Shown here piece by piece: positions 27,138 through 36,064 of a stretch of DNA of 64,000 bases (position 1 is its first letter; every line of letters starts with the position of its first letter). The translations under genes and the position numbers were made by a program. This DNA is from DATDFB01 sp035276475 (GTDB taxonomy: Bacteria > Acidobacteriota > Thermoanaerobaculia > Gp7-AA8), in assembly GCA_035276475.1 (NCBI GenBank), contig DATELQ010000026.1, forward strand, positions 35,794-99,793, read 5' to 3'. Below the pieces are notes generated by a model that did no database searches, was not told the origin of the DNA, and saw only the letters and a program-made list of their open reading frames with translations.

Positions 27138-27641
27138 TTACTCCTCCACGAGCGGCTGGATCGTGCCGCCAACGTCCGTCCACCACGCAACGCCGTTCAC
27201 GTGCACCACTCGGCCGCGGGCATCGCGCGCAAACAGCAACCGTGGGTCATGTGGATGGCGATGGAGGACGAGCAACTGCACGCCCGCCCGCATGACGCGG
27301 TAGCAGCGGCCGCCCTCCGTCGGCCGGAGCTCGCAGCCTGCGAACGTGCAGCTCGGCACGATCGTCGGGTGTGGCCACGCGCAGGCGGTGAGCGTCGGCT
27401 CTCGGTCACGCCGCCACAGCGCAAACCGCGCCTGACGCCGCTGAACGTCGTACTTGATACGCGCCCACGCGGCGTTCACCTCCGCGATCCGTGCGGCCGC
27501 AGCCGGATCATCCGGGTGCGTGTCGGGGTGAAGCTCCTTCACGAGCGCACGGTACACGCGCGCGATCTCCTCGACCGGCGTCGTCGCCGCGACGCCGAGC
27601 GTGCGACACGCGCGGATATACGTCACCGAGCGCCGCGTCAC
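27138..27641 (-). CDS. J-domain protein
   Basis: A 167-residue protein. Its N-terminal 60 residues form a DnaJ-type J domain: RACRTLGVAATTPVEEI, then RVYRALVKELHPDTHPDD with the HPD that triggers Hsp70 ATPase, then AAARIAEVNAAWARI. The C-terminal 100 residues are strand-rich with Cys and Trp (CTFAGCELRPTEGGRCY; VNGVAWWTD). The GTG start overlaps the stop of the upstream gene (GTGA). It may load host DnaK onto the partner encoded upstream. Confidence 0.75.
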   Translation of the reverse strand: MTRRSVTYIRACRTLGVAATTPVEEIARVYRALVKELHPDTHPDDPAAAARIAEVNAAWARIKYDVQRRQARFALWRRDREPTLTACAWPHPTIVPSCTFAGCELRPTEGGRCYRVMRAGVQLLVLHRHPHDPRLLFARDARGRVVHVNGVAWWTDVGGTIQPLVEE

Positions 27642-28651
27642 GGCTCCACCTCCGCCGGCACCGTATTGCCAGACGGCAGGATGAGTTCCGTGATCTCCAG
27701 CGGCTCCTCGGCCGCGAGATCGTCGCGATGCGTCTCGCGGTTGGCGCGCACGACGATTCGCGGTGGCAGCGGCGGCGGCGCAGGGACGGATGGGGGACAG
27801 GGGTCGTCGTCATCGTCGCAGCCGGCCGGTGGTAGCCCAAAGAGCTGCACGCGGAGCAGCTCACCGATCCGGACGACAATGTCTTCCTTCGTCCCGACAG
27901 ATACGAGCCCCGGCATCCGCGTTGCGTACGGCCAAACGCTGTAACGCCCGCGCCGGGCGCGTGGGGTCAGCCGCTCGCACTTCTTATAGATGCTCGACAG
28001 GCTCTCGGCGAGGAATGCGCGCAGCACGTCGCGCGAGATCAGGCCATCGCCACGATCTCCCGCAGGCGCGATGACCCCGTGCGGGAGGCCCGTCCAGTCG
28101 TGGATCGTGTAGCGAGTGCACGGCAGGACGAGGTACTCCCGCTCGTCCACGAGGCGGTAGAGCCGCGTCCCCGTTGGCACGCTCGGCCGCCGCACCGGGT
28201 ACCCGTCACCGCGCCGCACGATGCGGTGCCGGCGTCGCGGGCGCGCCTCGGCGCGGCACGGTTCGCAGCAATCGAGGAGCACGTCGGAGAGCTCCACGAG
28301 CGCCGCGAGGAGCTGCGCGCCCACGCCGTCGCACGCGGGCACCGGAAGCCCGAGGTCGAGCGCCTCGAACGCCCGCGCGTAGCTCATCGCGTCCGGCGAG
28401 GCGTCGATCCGCGCGAGGAGGTCGTCGAGGAGCCTTCCGATGCGCGCGTGTACCTGCCGGCGTGCGGCCGGCGTCGTCGCCGCCTGCGCCGCGGCACGCG
28501 CGAGGACGAGCACCTGTGACGCGGTGAGGGCGCAGATGCCTGCAGGAGCATCGCCGCGGGTGTCCCGGCGCGATGGGGGCTGGTGAGGGACTTCACACCT
28601 TGACGGACTTATAGAGGTTGGTTCAAATTGAGAAGTGCTCCGATGGGACAT
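27638..28651 (-). CDS. Unknown protein in operon with the J-domain gene
   Basis: A 337-residue protein from ATG 28651 (AAAGGA upstream). After a disordered start comes a helical region (ALTASQVLVLARAAAQAA), a CEPCRAEARPRRRHR basic patch, then a strand-rich domain (TRLYRLVDEREYLVLPC) and a C-terminal acidic and Pro-rich stretch (CDDDDDPCPPSVPAPPP). I do not recognise it. It is divergent from the STAND ATPase gene across a shared 260-bp control region. Confidence 0.55.
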   Translation of the reverse strand: MSHRSTSQFEPTSISPSRCEVPHQPPSRRDTRGDAPAGICALTASQVLVLARAAAQAATTPAARRQVHARIGRLLDDLLARIDASPDAMSYARAFEALDLGLPVPACDGVGAQLLAALVELSDVLLDCCEPCRAEARPRRRHRIVRRGDGYPVRRPSVPTGTRLYRLVDEREYLVLPCTRYTIHDWTGLPHGVIAPAGDRGDGLISRDVLRAFLAESLSSIYKKCERLTPRARRGRYSVWPYATRMPGLVSVGTKEDIVVRIGELLRVQLFGLPPAGCDDDDDPCPPSVPAPPPLPPRIVVRANRETHRDDLAAEEPLEITELILPSGNTVPAEVEP

Positions 28652-28708
28652 TTCGATTGGTCCTTTCTGTTCCGGAGGAGCCGGCGAACCGGGCATCCGG
28701 TTGTGGCC

Positions 28709-28736
28709 GAACCAACCGCGGGAAGGCGGTTGGTTC
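28709..28736. promoter_or_regulatory. Operator-like inverted repeat between divergent genes
   Basis: GAACCAACCGC (28709-28719) and GCGGTTGGTTC (28726-28736) are a perfect 11-bp inverted repeat around six bases. A further half-copy GGTTGGTTCAA lies at about 28615. The element sits in the control region shared by the STAND ATPase and the minus-strand operon, so it may regulate both. Confidence 0.55.
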
Positions 28737-28912
28737 AACTTGGCAGTAAGGAGTCGGTTCGCGGTATGTAACTTTGTGTAGCGCGGAGCGGAAACCTGCT
28801 CATATCCCCGGACGAACGCGCGGCGCGGGCAGCGGCGGTCGAGACGCTGCGCGATCAGTACTTCTCCTGCACGCAGTGGGATTGCCGGACAGCGCAAGGC
28901 CTCGTCGTCTGG

Positions 28913-31645
28913 ATGCTCTTCGACGAGGCGATCCAGCACTACGGCTCGGGAGCGCCTGACAACAAGCGTCCGGGCTTCAGCCGCGACCTGCTCCTCCAAG
29001 TCTGTGAAGCCGAAGCGAAGGCACGGAAGACGGATGCGCCCGGCAGCCGAGAAAGCCTCAACCAGATGGTGGTCGACTTCACCAAAGCTCTCGCTGCGTT
29101 CCTGCGTGCCGAGCCGCTACCGCCGCCCATCACCGCGGTCGCAGGACCGACCGCCCCGGCGCGAGGAGCGGTAGGACGTCGCGGACGGCTGTTTCTCCAC
29201 GTCGGGTTCCTCGAGGCACCGCGGACGGCGCGGCGGCTGCCAGCGCCCGTCGCGCTCACCGGTCGGGACGCGGAGCGCGCGCGCCTGCGGGCGCTCCTCA
29301 TGGCGGATCCGCTACCGCCGTACATCGCGCTCCTCGGCGTGCCCGGCATCGGCCGGACGGCGCTCGCCGTCGCCGTCGCGCACGAACTGCTCGATGAGGA
29401 AACCTTCGAAGAGGCCGTGCTGTACCGGTTCGACCCTGCTGATGAGCCGGCGTCCGTGCGCGACGTGCTCGTGTCCCTCACGGGCTTCGCGCGAAACGGC
29501 GCTCCTCAGCCCGCGGAAGCGACGCTGTGCGAGATCTACCTCACGACCCTCGCGAAGCACCGCACGATCATTATTCTTGATGACATGCCGGACGGCTGGC
29601 CGCTCGAACGCCTTGAGCCGCCGCGCGGATCGGTTGTCCTGCTGACGGCGCTGCACGCAGTACGACTCCCAGGGGCAGCGGAGTTCCCACTGGCGCCGCT
29701 CGCGAGGAGCGCCGCGATCCGGTTCCTCCTCGACCTCGAGCCGCGGCTCCGCGAGACGTTCCCCACGTACGAGGAGGACTACCACCGCTGGAGGATCTTT
29801 GGGAAAGTCACGCCGCGTCCGCACCCGACAGCGGCAAGCAAACTCGCGGACGTATGCGCCTACACGCCCGCCGAGCTTCGGACCGCGGCGACGGCGCTCC
29901 GCGAGCGGCCGGACATGGGGGTGCACGCCTTCCTCGTCTGGTACGAGCAACGCCTCACCGCACGCGACGGTGCGGCATCGTCTGCCACGGCTGCACGCGA
30001 CGCGGCCTTCTGGCCCGCGTACGTGCCGCTCGGCGATAACGAGCAGCGGGCCTTCCGCGCCCTGTCGGTATTCGCAGATGCGTTCTCGGCGGCCGCTGCA
30101 AAGTGCGTTATTGATGATCCAGACGGTGCGGCGTTTATTGAACTCCGCCGTGTGGGGCTCGTGCAGACCGGACCAGAAGACGGCCTGTACGTTCTCGCAC
30201 CGCCACTGCGGCTCTTTGGGCAACGACGCTTCGCGGCCGACGCCGACCGCGCGATGGTCCTTCACCGCTTCGCCAGCTACTACGTCGTGGCCGGCGAGCA
30301 AGAAATCATGCGTGGTGGTTTCCGGCTCGACCGCGTGGGACGGCGCATCGTCGCCAACTTCGAAGCCGCGCAACGGGCGGCCGTCGAGTGCCAGGACGCA
30401 GAACTTATCGCGCATTTCGGCTACGTAGCGGCATACGCCCACCCGCCGACGGCGGAGGTGTGGCTTACGGCCGCAGCGGAGGCCGTGCGCACGCTCGCAA
30501 ATCCCGAACTCCTCCTCCACATCGCGATTGGGCAGATCAAGTACTACCGTGTCTTTGATCTGGAGCGTGCGCTCCGAGCTGCAGAAGAGGCGCTCGTCGC
30601 TGTTCCGGTTGCCGAGGACGATGATGCAGCCGTCAGCGACCTTCCTGAATACATCGAGCGGCGCCGCGACCGCATCGCGCACAAAGGGATGCGGATCGCA
30701 CGGGCGCTCGGCCGCGCGCGGACGGTGACCGCCCTCGGCCTCGAGCGTCTCAAGCAGCCCAACGTCGTGAAGTCAGTGGAGCATGACACGTTCCCCGTGC
30801 TCATGGCCGAGGCATACCTAAGTCTCGGCGATCTATCCGCGGCGCTCGAGTGGGCACGGAGCGCGGTTGTGGACGCGAGCGTGATCCAGAACCCGATCTA
30901 TCGCGCGAACGCGCTCATCGTGTGGGGACGAGCGCTGCTTGCGGCCAGGCGGCGCGGCGATGCGCGCGAGATGTTCGATGCGGCGCTCGCGCTTTATCCC
31001 GATGCGTTCCGCGCGCGTGAGGGCGACGCGCATACCGACGAATTGGCGCGAGAGGATTGGACTGACTCTGAGTGGTCGAGACTGCGTGATGCGTACGCGG
31101 ACCACGCGAAGCTGCACCCTGCGCTCGTTGCGTACACGCTCCGCACGCTGTTCGTGCGCGACATTCGCAAACTCGCACGACGGTGCGACATCATCGCGGA
31201 GCACCTCAATACCGTTAGACTCCACATGCCCGCCCTCTATGTGGATTACGGTCGCCTGCTCCTCTACGTCGCGCGCCGAGGAAACCACGACGACTACGCG
31301 GCGAGCGCGGTCGGCTGGTTCACGTTCGCCGTCGGGCTCTACGCGGAGCGTGGCGTCGATGACCTGCTGCGGAGTGAGGGAATAGATATGACAGCGGTGC
31401 CGGCAGATGATAGCGAGTACCTCCTCGCGATCGCCACGACGCCCTTCCTCCACATGCACGACCTGCGCGCCGTCGGCAACGCGTACTGCTACCGCGCCGA
31501 GGCGTTCCTCCTGTTGGATGATCCACGAAATGCCCGCGCCGACTTTGAACTCGCCCAGCGCGTGCTCACACCGATCGAGTCGCCACTCCTGCCACGCATT
31601 GCGCAGCGTCTCCGGGCGCTCGAAGCGCGCAGCGTGGACCTGTGA
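28913..31645 (+). CDS. STAND (NB-ARC-like) ATPase with TPR-like C-terminus
   Basis: A 910-residue signal-transduction ATPase. After an N-terminal helical region, VALTGRDAERARLRALL introduces the NB-ARC-type domain. The P-loop reads GVPGIGRTALA (142-152) with Arg in place of the usual Lys; Walker B is TIIILDDMPDGW (about 218-229). From about residue 480 onward are helical repeats. Such proteins sense a trigger through the repeats and switch by nucleotide exchange; many act in defence. The start is uncertain: the frame continues protein-like upstream to 28772 but has no ATG, GTG or TTG there. Confidence 0.75.
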   Translation: MLFDEAIQHYGSGAPDNKRPGFSRDLLLQVCEAEAKARKTDAPGSRESLNQMVVDFTKALAAFLRAEPLPPPITAVAGPTAPARGAVGRRGRLFLHVGFLEAPRTARRLPAPVALTGRDAERARLRALLMADPLPPYIALLGVPGIGRTALAVAVAHELLDEETFEEAVLYRFDPADEPASVRDVLVSLTGFARNGAPQPAEATLCEIYLTTLAKHRTIIILDDMPDGWPLERLEPPRGSVVLLTALHAVRLPGAAEFPLAPLARSAAIRFLLDLEPRLRETFPTYEEDYHRWRIFGKVTPRPHPTAASKLADVCAYTPAELRTAATALRERPDMGVHAFLVWYEQRLTARDGAASSATAARDAAFWPAYVPLGDNEQRAFRALSVFADAFSAAAAKCVIDDPDGAAFIELRRVGLVQTGPEDGLYVLAPPLRLFGQRRFAADADRAMVLHRFASYYVVAGEQEIMRGGFRLDRVGRRIVANFEAAQRAAVECQDAELIAHFGYVAAYAHPPTAEVWLTAAAEAVRTLANPELLLHIAIGQIKYYRVFDLERALRAAEEALVAVPVAEDDDAAVSDLPEYIERRRDRIAHKGMRIARALGRARTVTALGLERLKQPNVVKSVEHDTFPVLMAEAYLSLGDLSAALEWARSAVVDASVIQNPIYRANALIVWGRALLAARRRGDAREMFDAALALYPDAFRAREGDAHTDELAREDWTDSEWSRLRDAYADHAKLHPALVAYTLRTLFVRDIRKLARRCDIIAEHLNTVRLHMPALYVDYGRLLLYVARRGNHDDYAASAVGWFTFAVGLYAERGVDDLLRSEGIDMTAVPADDSEYLLAIATTPFLHMHDLRAVGNAYCYRAEAFLLLDDPRNARADFELAQRVLTPIESPLLPRIAQRLRALEARSVDL

Positions 31646-31681
31646 ATGCGGCACAACAGCCGTGGCGTTTCGCGTTGATTG

Positions 31682-32410
31682 CTACGTCGCGCGACGTTCG
31701 AGCCGCGCGTTGAGCGGTCCGAACCGCGGCAGACGCCGCATGAGGAAGCCTCGATCGATCTGCGCGAGGTCGCTTGGATCCACGAGTTCAATCGAGCGGT
31801 CGGCGCTCTTCACGTCTTGCACCCACATCACGAGTTTCCCGTTCCACCGCTGGACGAGGGGATCGGTCGCGCGGATACGATGAAAGGCAAGGACGCGGAG
31901 CTGTTCGGCGCGACCGTCCGCGGCACTCGCGACGATCGTGCCGGTGTGGGAGGCACCGTCGCGCTTGAGGCTGAGGCGCATCGGGCCGTAGCTCCAGCCG
32001 CCAGGCGTCCCTTCGTACGTGCCGCTGAAGTCCTCGCCCGTGGTCGCGAAGTCGCCGCCGGCGGTGAGCACCGTGAGGTCGCCGACCATCCACGAGCCCG
32101 AGGCCAGACCCGTCGCGCGGAACGTGCCGTTGATGTCGTGCGCGGTGCCGTCGACGTTCTTCGCGAGTCCCGACCACTCCACCCGGAACCGTGCGGTCGC
32201 GCCGTTCGCGCGATCGGCCGGGCTTAGCTCGTCAGGATCAGGAGTGACGTGCATCTGGAGATTCGAGGGGAACGTCGGCGCATCGAGCGCAATCGCCTTC
32301 AGCACGACGGCATCCGGCACGGCGCCACTAGAGCTGGACACGGTGACGGCGTGCTCCTCGCGCTTGCAGGATCCGCCCAGGACCACAAGCAGGAGCGCGC
32401 AAGCAATCAT
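31682..32410 (-). CDS. Lipoprotein of unknown function
   Basis: A 242-residue protein with a lipoprotein signal (MIACALLLVVLGGSC; acylated Cys at about 15). The mature protein is beta-rich: LQMHVTPDPDELSPADR, RVEWSGLAKNVDG, GTFRATGLASGSWMVGDLTV. No family recognised. ATG 32410 is used; the open frame upstream runs into the recombinase cassette and is not credible. The Lgt and LolA products in this window would process this class of protein. Confidence 0.65.
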   Translation of the reverse strand: MIACALLLVVLGGSCKREEHAVTVSSSSGAVPDAVVLKAIALDAPTFPSNLQMHVTPDPDELSPADRANGATARFRVEWSGLAKNVDGTAHDINGTFRATGLASGSWMVGDLTVLTAGGDFATTGEDFSGTYEGTPGGWSYGPMRLSLKRDGASHTGTIVASAADGRAEQLRVLAFHRIRATDPLVQRWNGKLVMWVQDVKSADRSIELVDPSDLAQIDRGFLMRRLPRFGPLNARLERRAT

Positions 32411-32481
32411 GGCCAAGTGCTGGCCCTTTACAAGTGAACGGCCGCCGCGCACTGTCGCCAGCCCATCACCTAATTCGCTAC

Positions 32482-33144
32482 TTTGAAGAAAAGCGACAAC
32501 ATCGCGCGGCTCTTGCGTGCGCTGAATCGGCTCGACGTCCGCCCGCTGCAGCGATCGGAAATCTTCTACCTCACAAAAGAGGAGGTGGAAGCGGTCTTCC
32601 GTCGCGTGCGGAGTCTGCGCGACCGGCTCATGCTGGACCTCGCCTACCGGCATGGCTTACGCCGCAAAGAGGTCGGCCTGATTCGGATGAGCGACCTCTT
32701 GCCCGACGGGACGATCTGGATCACGCGCGTGAAGAACGGCGTCTCGGGGCCGTATCAACTACACCCAATCACGCGCGAGCTCATCGAGCAATACCGACCG
32801 ATGCGCCGCGACGACAGTCCGTACTTGCTGTGCGGGCGACAACGGCGAGCGACCCCGCTCTCGCCATCGCTTGTCTACCAGGTCTTTCGCCGGTACGCGG
32901 CGGAAGCTGGGGTGTCAGAGGATCGGCAGCACGTCCACGTGCTTCGGCACTCCATCGCCGTGCACATGATGAACGAAGGACTCGACGTTGCCGACGTTCA
33001 GGACTGGCTCGGGCACCGCAGGATCACCTCAACGCTCGTGTACGCCCGCATCACATCGAAGCGGCGGAGGGAGAGCTATGCGCGGATTGTTCAGTCGCCT
33101 GAGATCGCAGCCACGATCTAACCGAGTTGTCGCTTTTCTTCAAA
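32482..33144. mobile_element. Recombinase cassette 1 bounded by 19-bp inverted repeats
   Basis: Perfect 19-bp inverted repeats at 32482-32500 and 33126-33144 enclose a single small tyrosine recombinase. The repeats hold AAAAGCGAC/GTCGCTTTT. The right site (33131-33153) resembles the right site of cassette 2 (38694-38716): CG, T-rich arm, C..C, CAAAA, then CGTCAAT in both. The arrangement fits an invertible or mobile unit that encodes its own recombinase. Confidence 0.6.
32483..33121 (+). CDS. Small FimB-type tyrosine recombinase 1
   Basis: A 212-residue recombinase with only the catalytic domain. IFYLTKEEVEAVFRRV starts the fold directly, with no core-binding domain, as in FimB/FimE inversion enzymes. 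Catalytic residues are R in YRHGLRRKEVGLI, HxxR in HVLRHSIAVHMM, the GH of DWLGHRRITSTLVYA and its tyrosine. The TTG start and first residues (KKSDN) are encoded inside the left inverted repeat, so inversion or insertion would move the start with the cassette. Confidence 0.8.
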   Translation: MKKSDNIARLLRALNRLDVRPLQRSEIFYLTKEEVEAVFRRVRSLRDRLMLDLAYRHGLRRKEVGLIRMSDLLPDGTIWITRVKNGVSGPYQLHPITRELIEQYRPMRRDDSPYLLCGRQRRATPLSPSLVYQVFRRYAAEAGVSEDRQHVHVLRHSIAVHMMNEGLDVADVQDWLGHRRITSTLVYARITSKRRRESYARIVQSPEIAATI

Positions 33145-33546
33145 AGCGTCAATTCGCCGGCCGCAGCGATGCGTTGGGACCACGGCACCCGCGCGACTCG
33201 CGGGCGCGATGCAGGAGATCAACAAGTGCGCCGCACGGACTGGGCCGATGCCGAACGTCCGTTGCAGCTGCGCGAACGCCGGGATCGTCGCGGCGCACGC
33301 GACCATCGCCGCGTGGGCTTCCCGCTGGCGCGCGCGGAGCAACTCGAGCTCCCGCCGCAGGCGACGAAGCTGGCGCGCCGCGTCACCGCGGAGGATTTTC
33401 CGCCGTCCGTTCGCGGTATGGCGGGACGCGCGCGTCAGCGTGTCGGCGGGCGGACTGTCGATCGCGCGCAGGCCGAGGCGGACGAGGGCAATGTCGCTCC
33501 TAAGCGTGTCGTACTGCGCGACGAAGTCCGCCAAGTACGCTTGCAC
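33118..33546 (-). CDS. Unknown, possibly truncated protein with helix-hairpin-helix
   Basis: A 142-residue frame from GTG 33546. A charged helix (RRELELLRARQREAH) is followed by LQRTFGIGPVRAAHLLIS, a helix-hairpin-helix like that in IS110-type transposases. The last ten residues (DAFEEKRQLG) are encoded by the right repeat of recombinase cassette 1, so the original C-terminus is probably lost. It may be a transposase remnant. Confidence 0.35.
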   Translation of the reverse strand: MQAYLADFVAQYDTLRSDIALVRLGLRAIDSPPADTLTRASRHTANGRRKILRGDAARQLRRLRRELELLRARQREAHAAMVACAATIPAFAQLQRTFGIGPVRAAHLLISCIAPASRAGAVVPTHRCGRRIDAFEEKRQLG

Positions 33547-33700
33547 AGCGAGTGACGCTAACAGCTAAGTCTAATGCTGTCAATGCGTAGCGTATAGGTT
33601 ACTATCACGCGACGGCAACCGACTGCACCATGCACGATCGTGCGCAGCCCGCACGTGCGGATGATGCGTACACCGCCATCGCCAGCTGGTGCGGAAGGAC

Positions 33701-33732
33701 GGATCGGCCGACATACCTCCGTCGGCCGATCC
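33701..33732. terminator. Perfect 12-bp hairpin downstream of the secreted-protein gene
   Basis: GGATCGGCCGAC (33701-33712) and GTCGGCCGATCC (33721-33732) form a stem with an 8-base loop, about 60 bases past the stop of the minus-strand gene ending at 33794. There is no T-run, so it may be a terminator or an mRNA-stabilising hairpin. Confidence 0.5.
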
Positions 33733-33793
33733 ACTTGCATTTCCGTTGCGCACCTGCAGTCATCTCAGGCCAGCGATAGCCGCGGACGCGCAC

Positions 33794-34552
33794 CTACTGC
33801 GGCGTAATCGTCGTCACGTGCTGCGTCTCGTTGTTCGTGACGCTCACGAACGCCCAGATGCGCGTGCCCGCCGCAACGGGCGTGATCTCAACGCGGGTCG
33901 TCGTCGCCGATCGCAACGCGGGATACGCATCGACGATGGAGCCGATCTGCGCGAAGCCCGGGATGTTCGAGTCGTTGATGCCGCTCGGCGTGGCGAGCAC
34001 GAGTTCCGTGTCGGCCACGGGCGTCGTCTCGTCGTCGGCGAAGACGCGCACGCGCACGCTGTTCTTGCTCGCGCCGTCGAAGTCGTAGATCCGCAGCGCG
34101 GATCGGAAGCGGTCGTCCGTCGGGATGTTGATGAGCGTGAGTGTATCGGTGAAGACGTCCGCTTCGCGGACGACGGGGATCTCGGTGCCCCACGTGAGGC
34201 TCTGGCGCGAGAGATCCTGGATACGCGTGTTGAAGCTCGCGTTCGCGCCCGGCGTGACGTAGAGGAACGCGCCGGGGTACGGGTAGGCGATCGCAACGAG
34301 CGGGCTTACCGTTGTCTGGCCAGCGACCTGGAAGGACGGGCAGACCGTCGATCCGCAGGTGGCGCCGGGGTTCGGTGCGACCGTGATCGGCTGCGTGCCG
34401 TTGTTGCGCACGCGGAGGCGCGTCGCCCAGAGGGAGCCGAACGCGCCGGGCACTTCCTGCGGGAGCGCGATCGGAACGAGGACTTTCGTGAGCTCGGCGT
34501 GGAGGCTTGCCGCGCCGAGGAGCAGGAGGATGCAGAAGAGGCGAAGTTTCAT
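33794..34552 (-). CDS. Secreted beta-rich protein
   Basis: A 252-residue protein with a signal peptide (LFCILLLLGAASLHA). The mature part has repeated beta-strand patterns and a Cys pair (GATCGSTVCPSF); WATRLRVRNNGTQPITV and LRIYDFDGASKNSVRVRV look like Ig-like sandwich strands. No catalytic motif. It lies 31 bp after the subtilase gene and is probably co-transcribed, perhaps as an accessory or a target. Confidence 0.7.
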   Translation of the reverse strand: MKLRLFCILLLLGAASLHAELTKVLVPIALPQEVPGAFGSLWATRLRVRNNGTQPITVAPNPGATCGSTVCPSFQVAGQTTVSPLVAIAYPYPGAFLYVTPGANASFNTRIQDLSRQSLTWGTEIPVVREADVFTDTLTLINIPTDDRFRSALRIYDFDGASKNSVRVRVFADDETTPVADTELVLATPSGINDSNIPGFAQIGSIVDAYPALRSATTTRVEITPVAAGTRIWAFVSVTNNETQHVTTITPQ

Positions 34553-34583
34553 CGGAAGAGGTTCCTGTGTTGGTTGAACGAGG

Positions 34584-35969
34584 TTACGGGCAATCCGCCA
34601 TGTTGATGAGCGGCACGTTCCCGAGGCCCGGATCCACGATGTAGGCCTTGGCGTTGGCCTGCAGCGCGCTCACGATCTGCTCGCGCGTCGCGCCTGGGGC
34701 GTGGGTCTCGAGGTAGCGCGCGACCACTCCGGTAACGATCGGCGCGGCGAACGAGGTGCCGGAGACGCAGGTGTCGTCCGGGTAATCCGACGTGCACTCG
34801 GGGTACTGGCTGCGCCACGGACGCGACGGGTCGATGTACTGCAGCGTGCTCGCCGACTCGATGTACTGCGCCGGCGCGTAGAAGGCGGTGGTGTTCCCCC
34901 AGTTGCTGTAGGGCCACTTCGCCTCGACGCCGGTGCTGTCGATGTACGACCCCGCGACGGTGATCGCGCGCGCAATGTCGCCCGGGATGTACCAGAACAC
35001 GTTGAGGTTCTCGTTCCCGGCGGCGGCGACCACGGGGATGTGGTAGGTGTCGACGAGCGTGGTCACGGCCTGCGCCATCGACGTCTGGCCGGTGCCGCCG
35101 TAGGCGGGATCCATCGTGTAGATGTAGGAGAGGCTCATGTTCACGACGGACTTCGTGCCGCGGTTCGGATCCTGGGGGATCCACTCGAGGACTTTGTTAA
35201 TGCGCGATGTCGTGGTCTGGTTGACGGGGGACGAGCACTCGACCGCGCGCGCATCGACGATCGTGACGCCCTTCGCGACGCCCGCCGTGGCGCCCCCGAC
35301 GATGGACGCGACGCCGGTGCCGTGCCCGGCAAGGGCGTAGAACTGGCTGCCGCCCGCGGACGTCCAGCACTGCGGGCCGAGGCCGAGACCGGCAGCATTG
35401 AGGTAATTCGCGAGATCCGGCGCGGTGTCGACGCGGCCGCCGAACTCAGGGTGCGTCGGCAGGACGCCGGTATCCACAATGTACGCGCGCACGCCCGATC
35501 CCGTGGTGCAGTAGGCGTAGGAGCCGTTGAGCCGCGGCGCCGTCGACGACGCCTGATCCAGCCGGTCGAGGTGCCAGAACGACGCGAGCGATGCCGCCAT
35601 CGGTGTCCCCGAGGGCGGTGGATACGTCACGGGCATCGTCTGCGTCGTGGCGAGCTGCCCGTAGGCATCCTCCTCAATGGAGGCGACCTCGGGATCGCGC
35701 GCGAGCGCCGTGGCGGCGGCGTCCGGCATGGCCACGCAGAAGCCGCGGAAGAGCACGGTGTACGTCGTGACGATGCGGCCGCCGTGCGCGTGGGTGAGGC
35801 GCGTGGCGATCGACGCAACGGCGTCAGCAGGCGTGGCGGCGTTGAGCACGACGATGTACTGGTTGGCTACCGGCTTCACGGCACGGAGGATGCGGCCGGT
35901 GCCGGCGAAGGTTGGAAGCGCGGGGAGAAGGAGCAGGAGCGAGAAGACGAAGGAACGAGCGGTACGCAC
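34584..35969 (-). CDS. Secreted subtilisin-like serine protease (S8)
   Basis: A 461-residue preproprotease from GTG 35969. It has a signal peptide (FVFSLLLLLPALPTFAG), an I9-type propeptide (NQYIVVLNAATPADAVASIA ... PEVASIEEDAYG), then the catalytic triad: Asp in AYIVDTGVLPTHPEF, His in LAGHGTGVASIVGG, Ser in VSGTSFAAPIVTG. It is self-processing and extracellular. The neighbouring secreted protein is in the same operon. Confidence 0.9.
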   Translation of the reverse strand: MRTARSFVFSLLLLLPALPTFAGTGRILRAVKPVANQYIVVLNAATPADAVASIATRLTHAHGGRIVTTYTVLFRGFCVAMPDAAATALARDPEVASIEEDAYGQLATTQTMPVTYPPPSGTPMAASLASFWHLDRLDQASSTAPRLNGSYAYCTTGSGVRAYIVDTGVLPTHPEFGGRVDTAPDLANYLNAAGLGLGPQCWTSAGGSQFYALAGHGTGVASIVGGATAGVAKGVTIVDARAVECSSPVNQTTTSRINKVLEWIPQDPNRGTKSVVNMSLSYIYTMDPAYGGTGQTSMAQAVTTLVDTYHIPVVAAAGNENLNVFWYIPGDIARAITVAGSYIDSTGVEAKWPYSNWGNTTAFYAPAQYIESASTLQYIDPSRPWRSQYPECTSDYPDDTCVSGTSFAAPIVTGVVARYLETHAPGATREQIVSALQANAKAYIVDPGLGNVPLINMADCP

Positions 35970-36064
35970 GATGGGTAGGGATCTCCTGGGGACGTGGGAT
36001 TTTTCCGTGGTTGACGGACCTGCAGCGGATGGTACGAATAGGCTCCCATAGGTGTCTAGTAACA

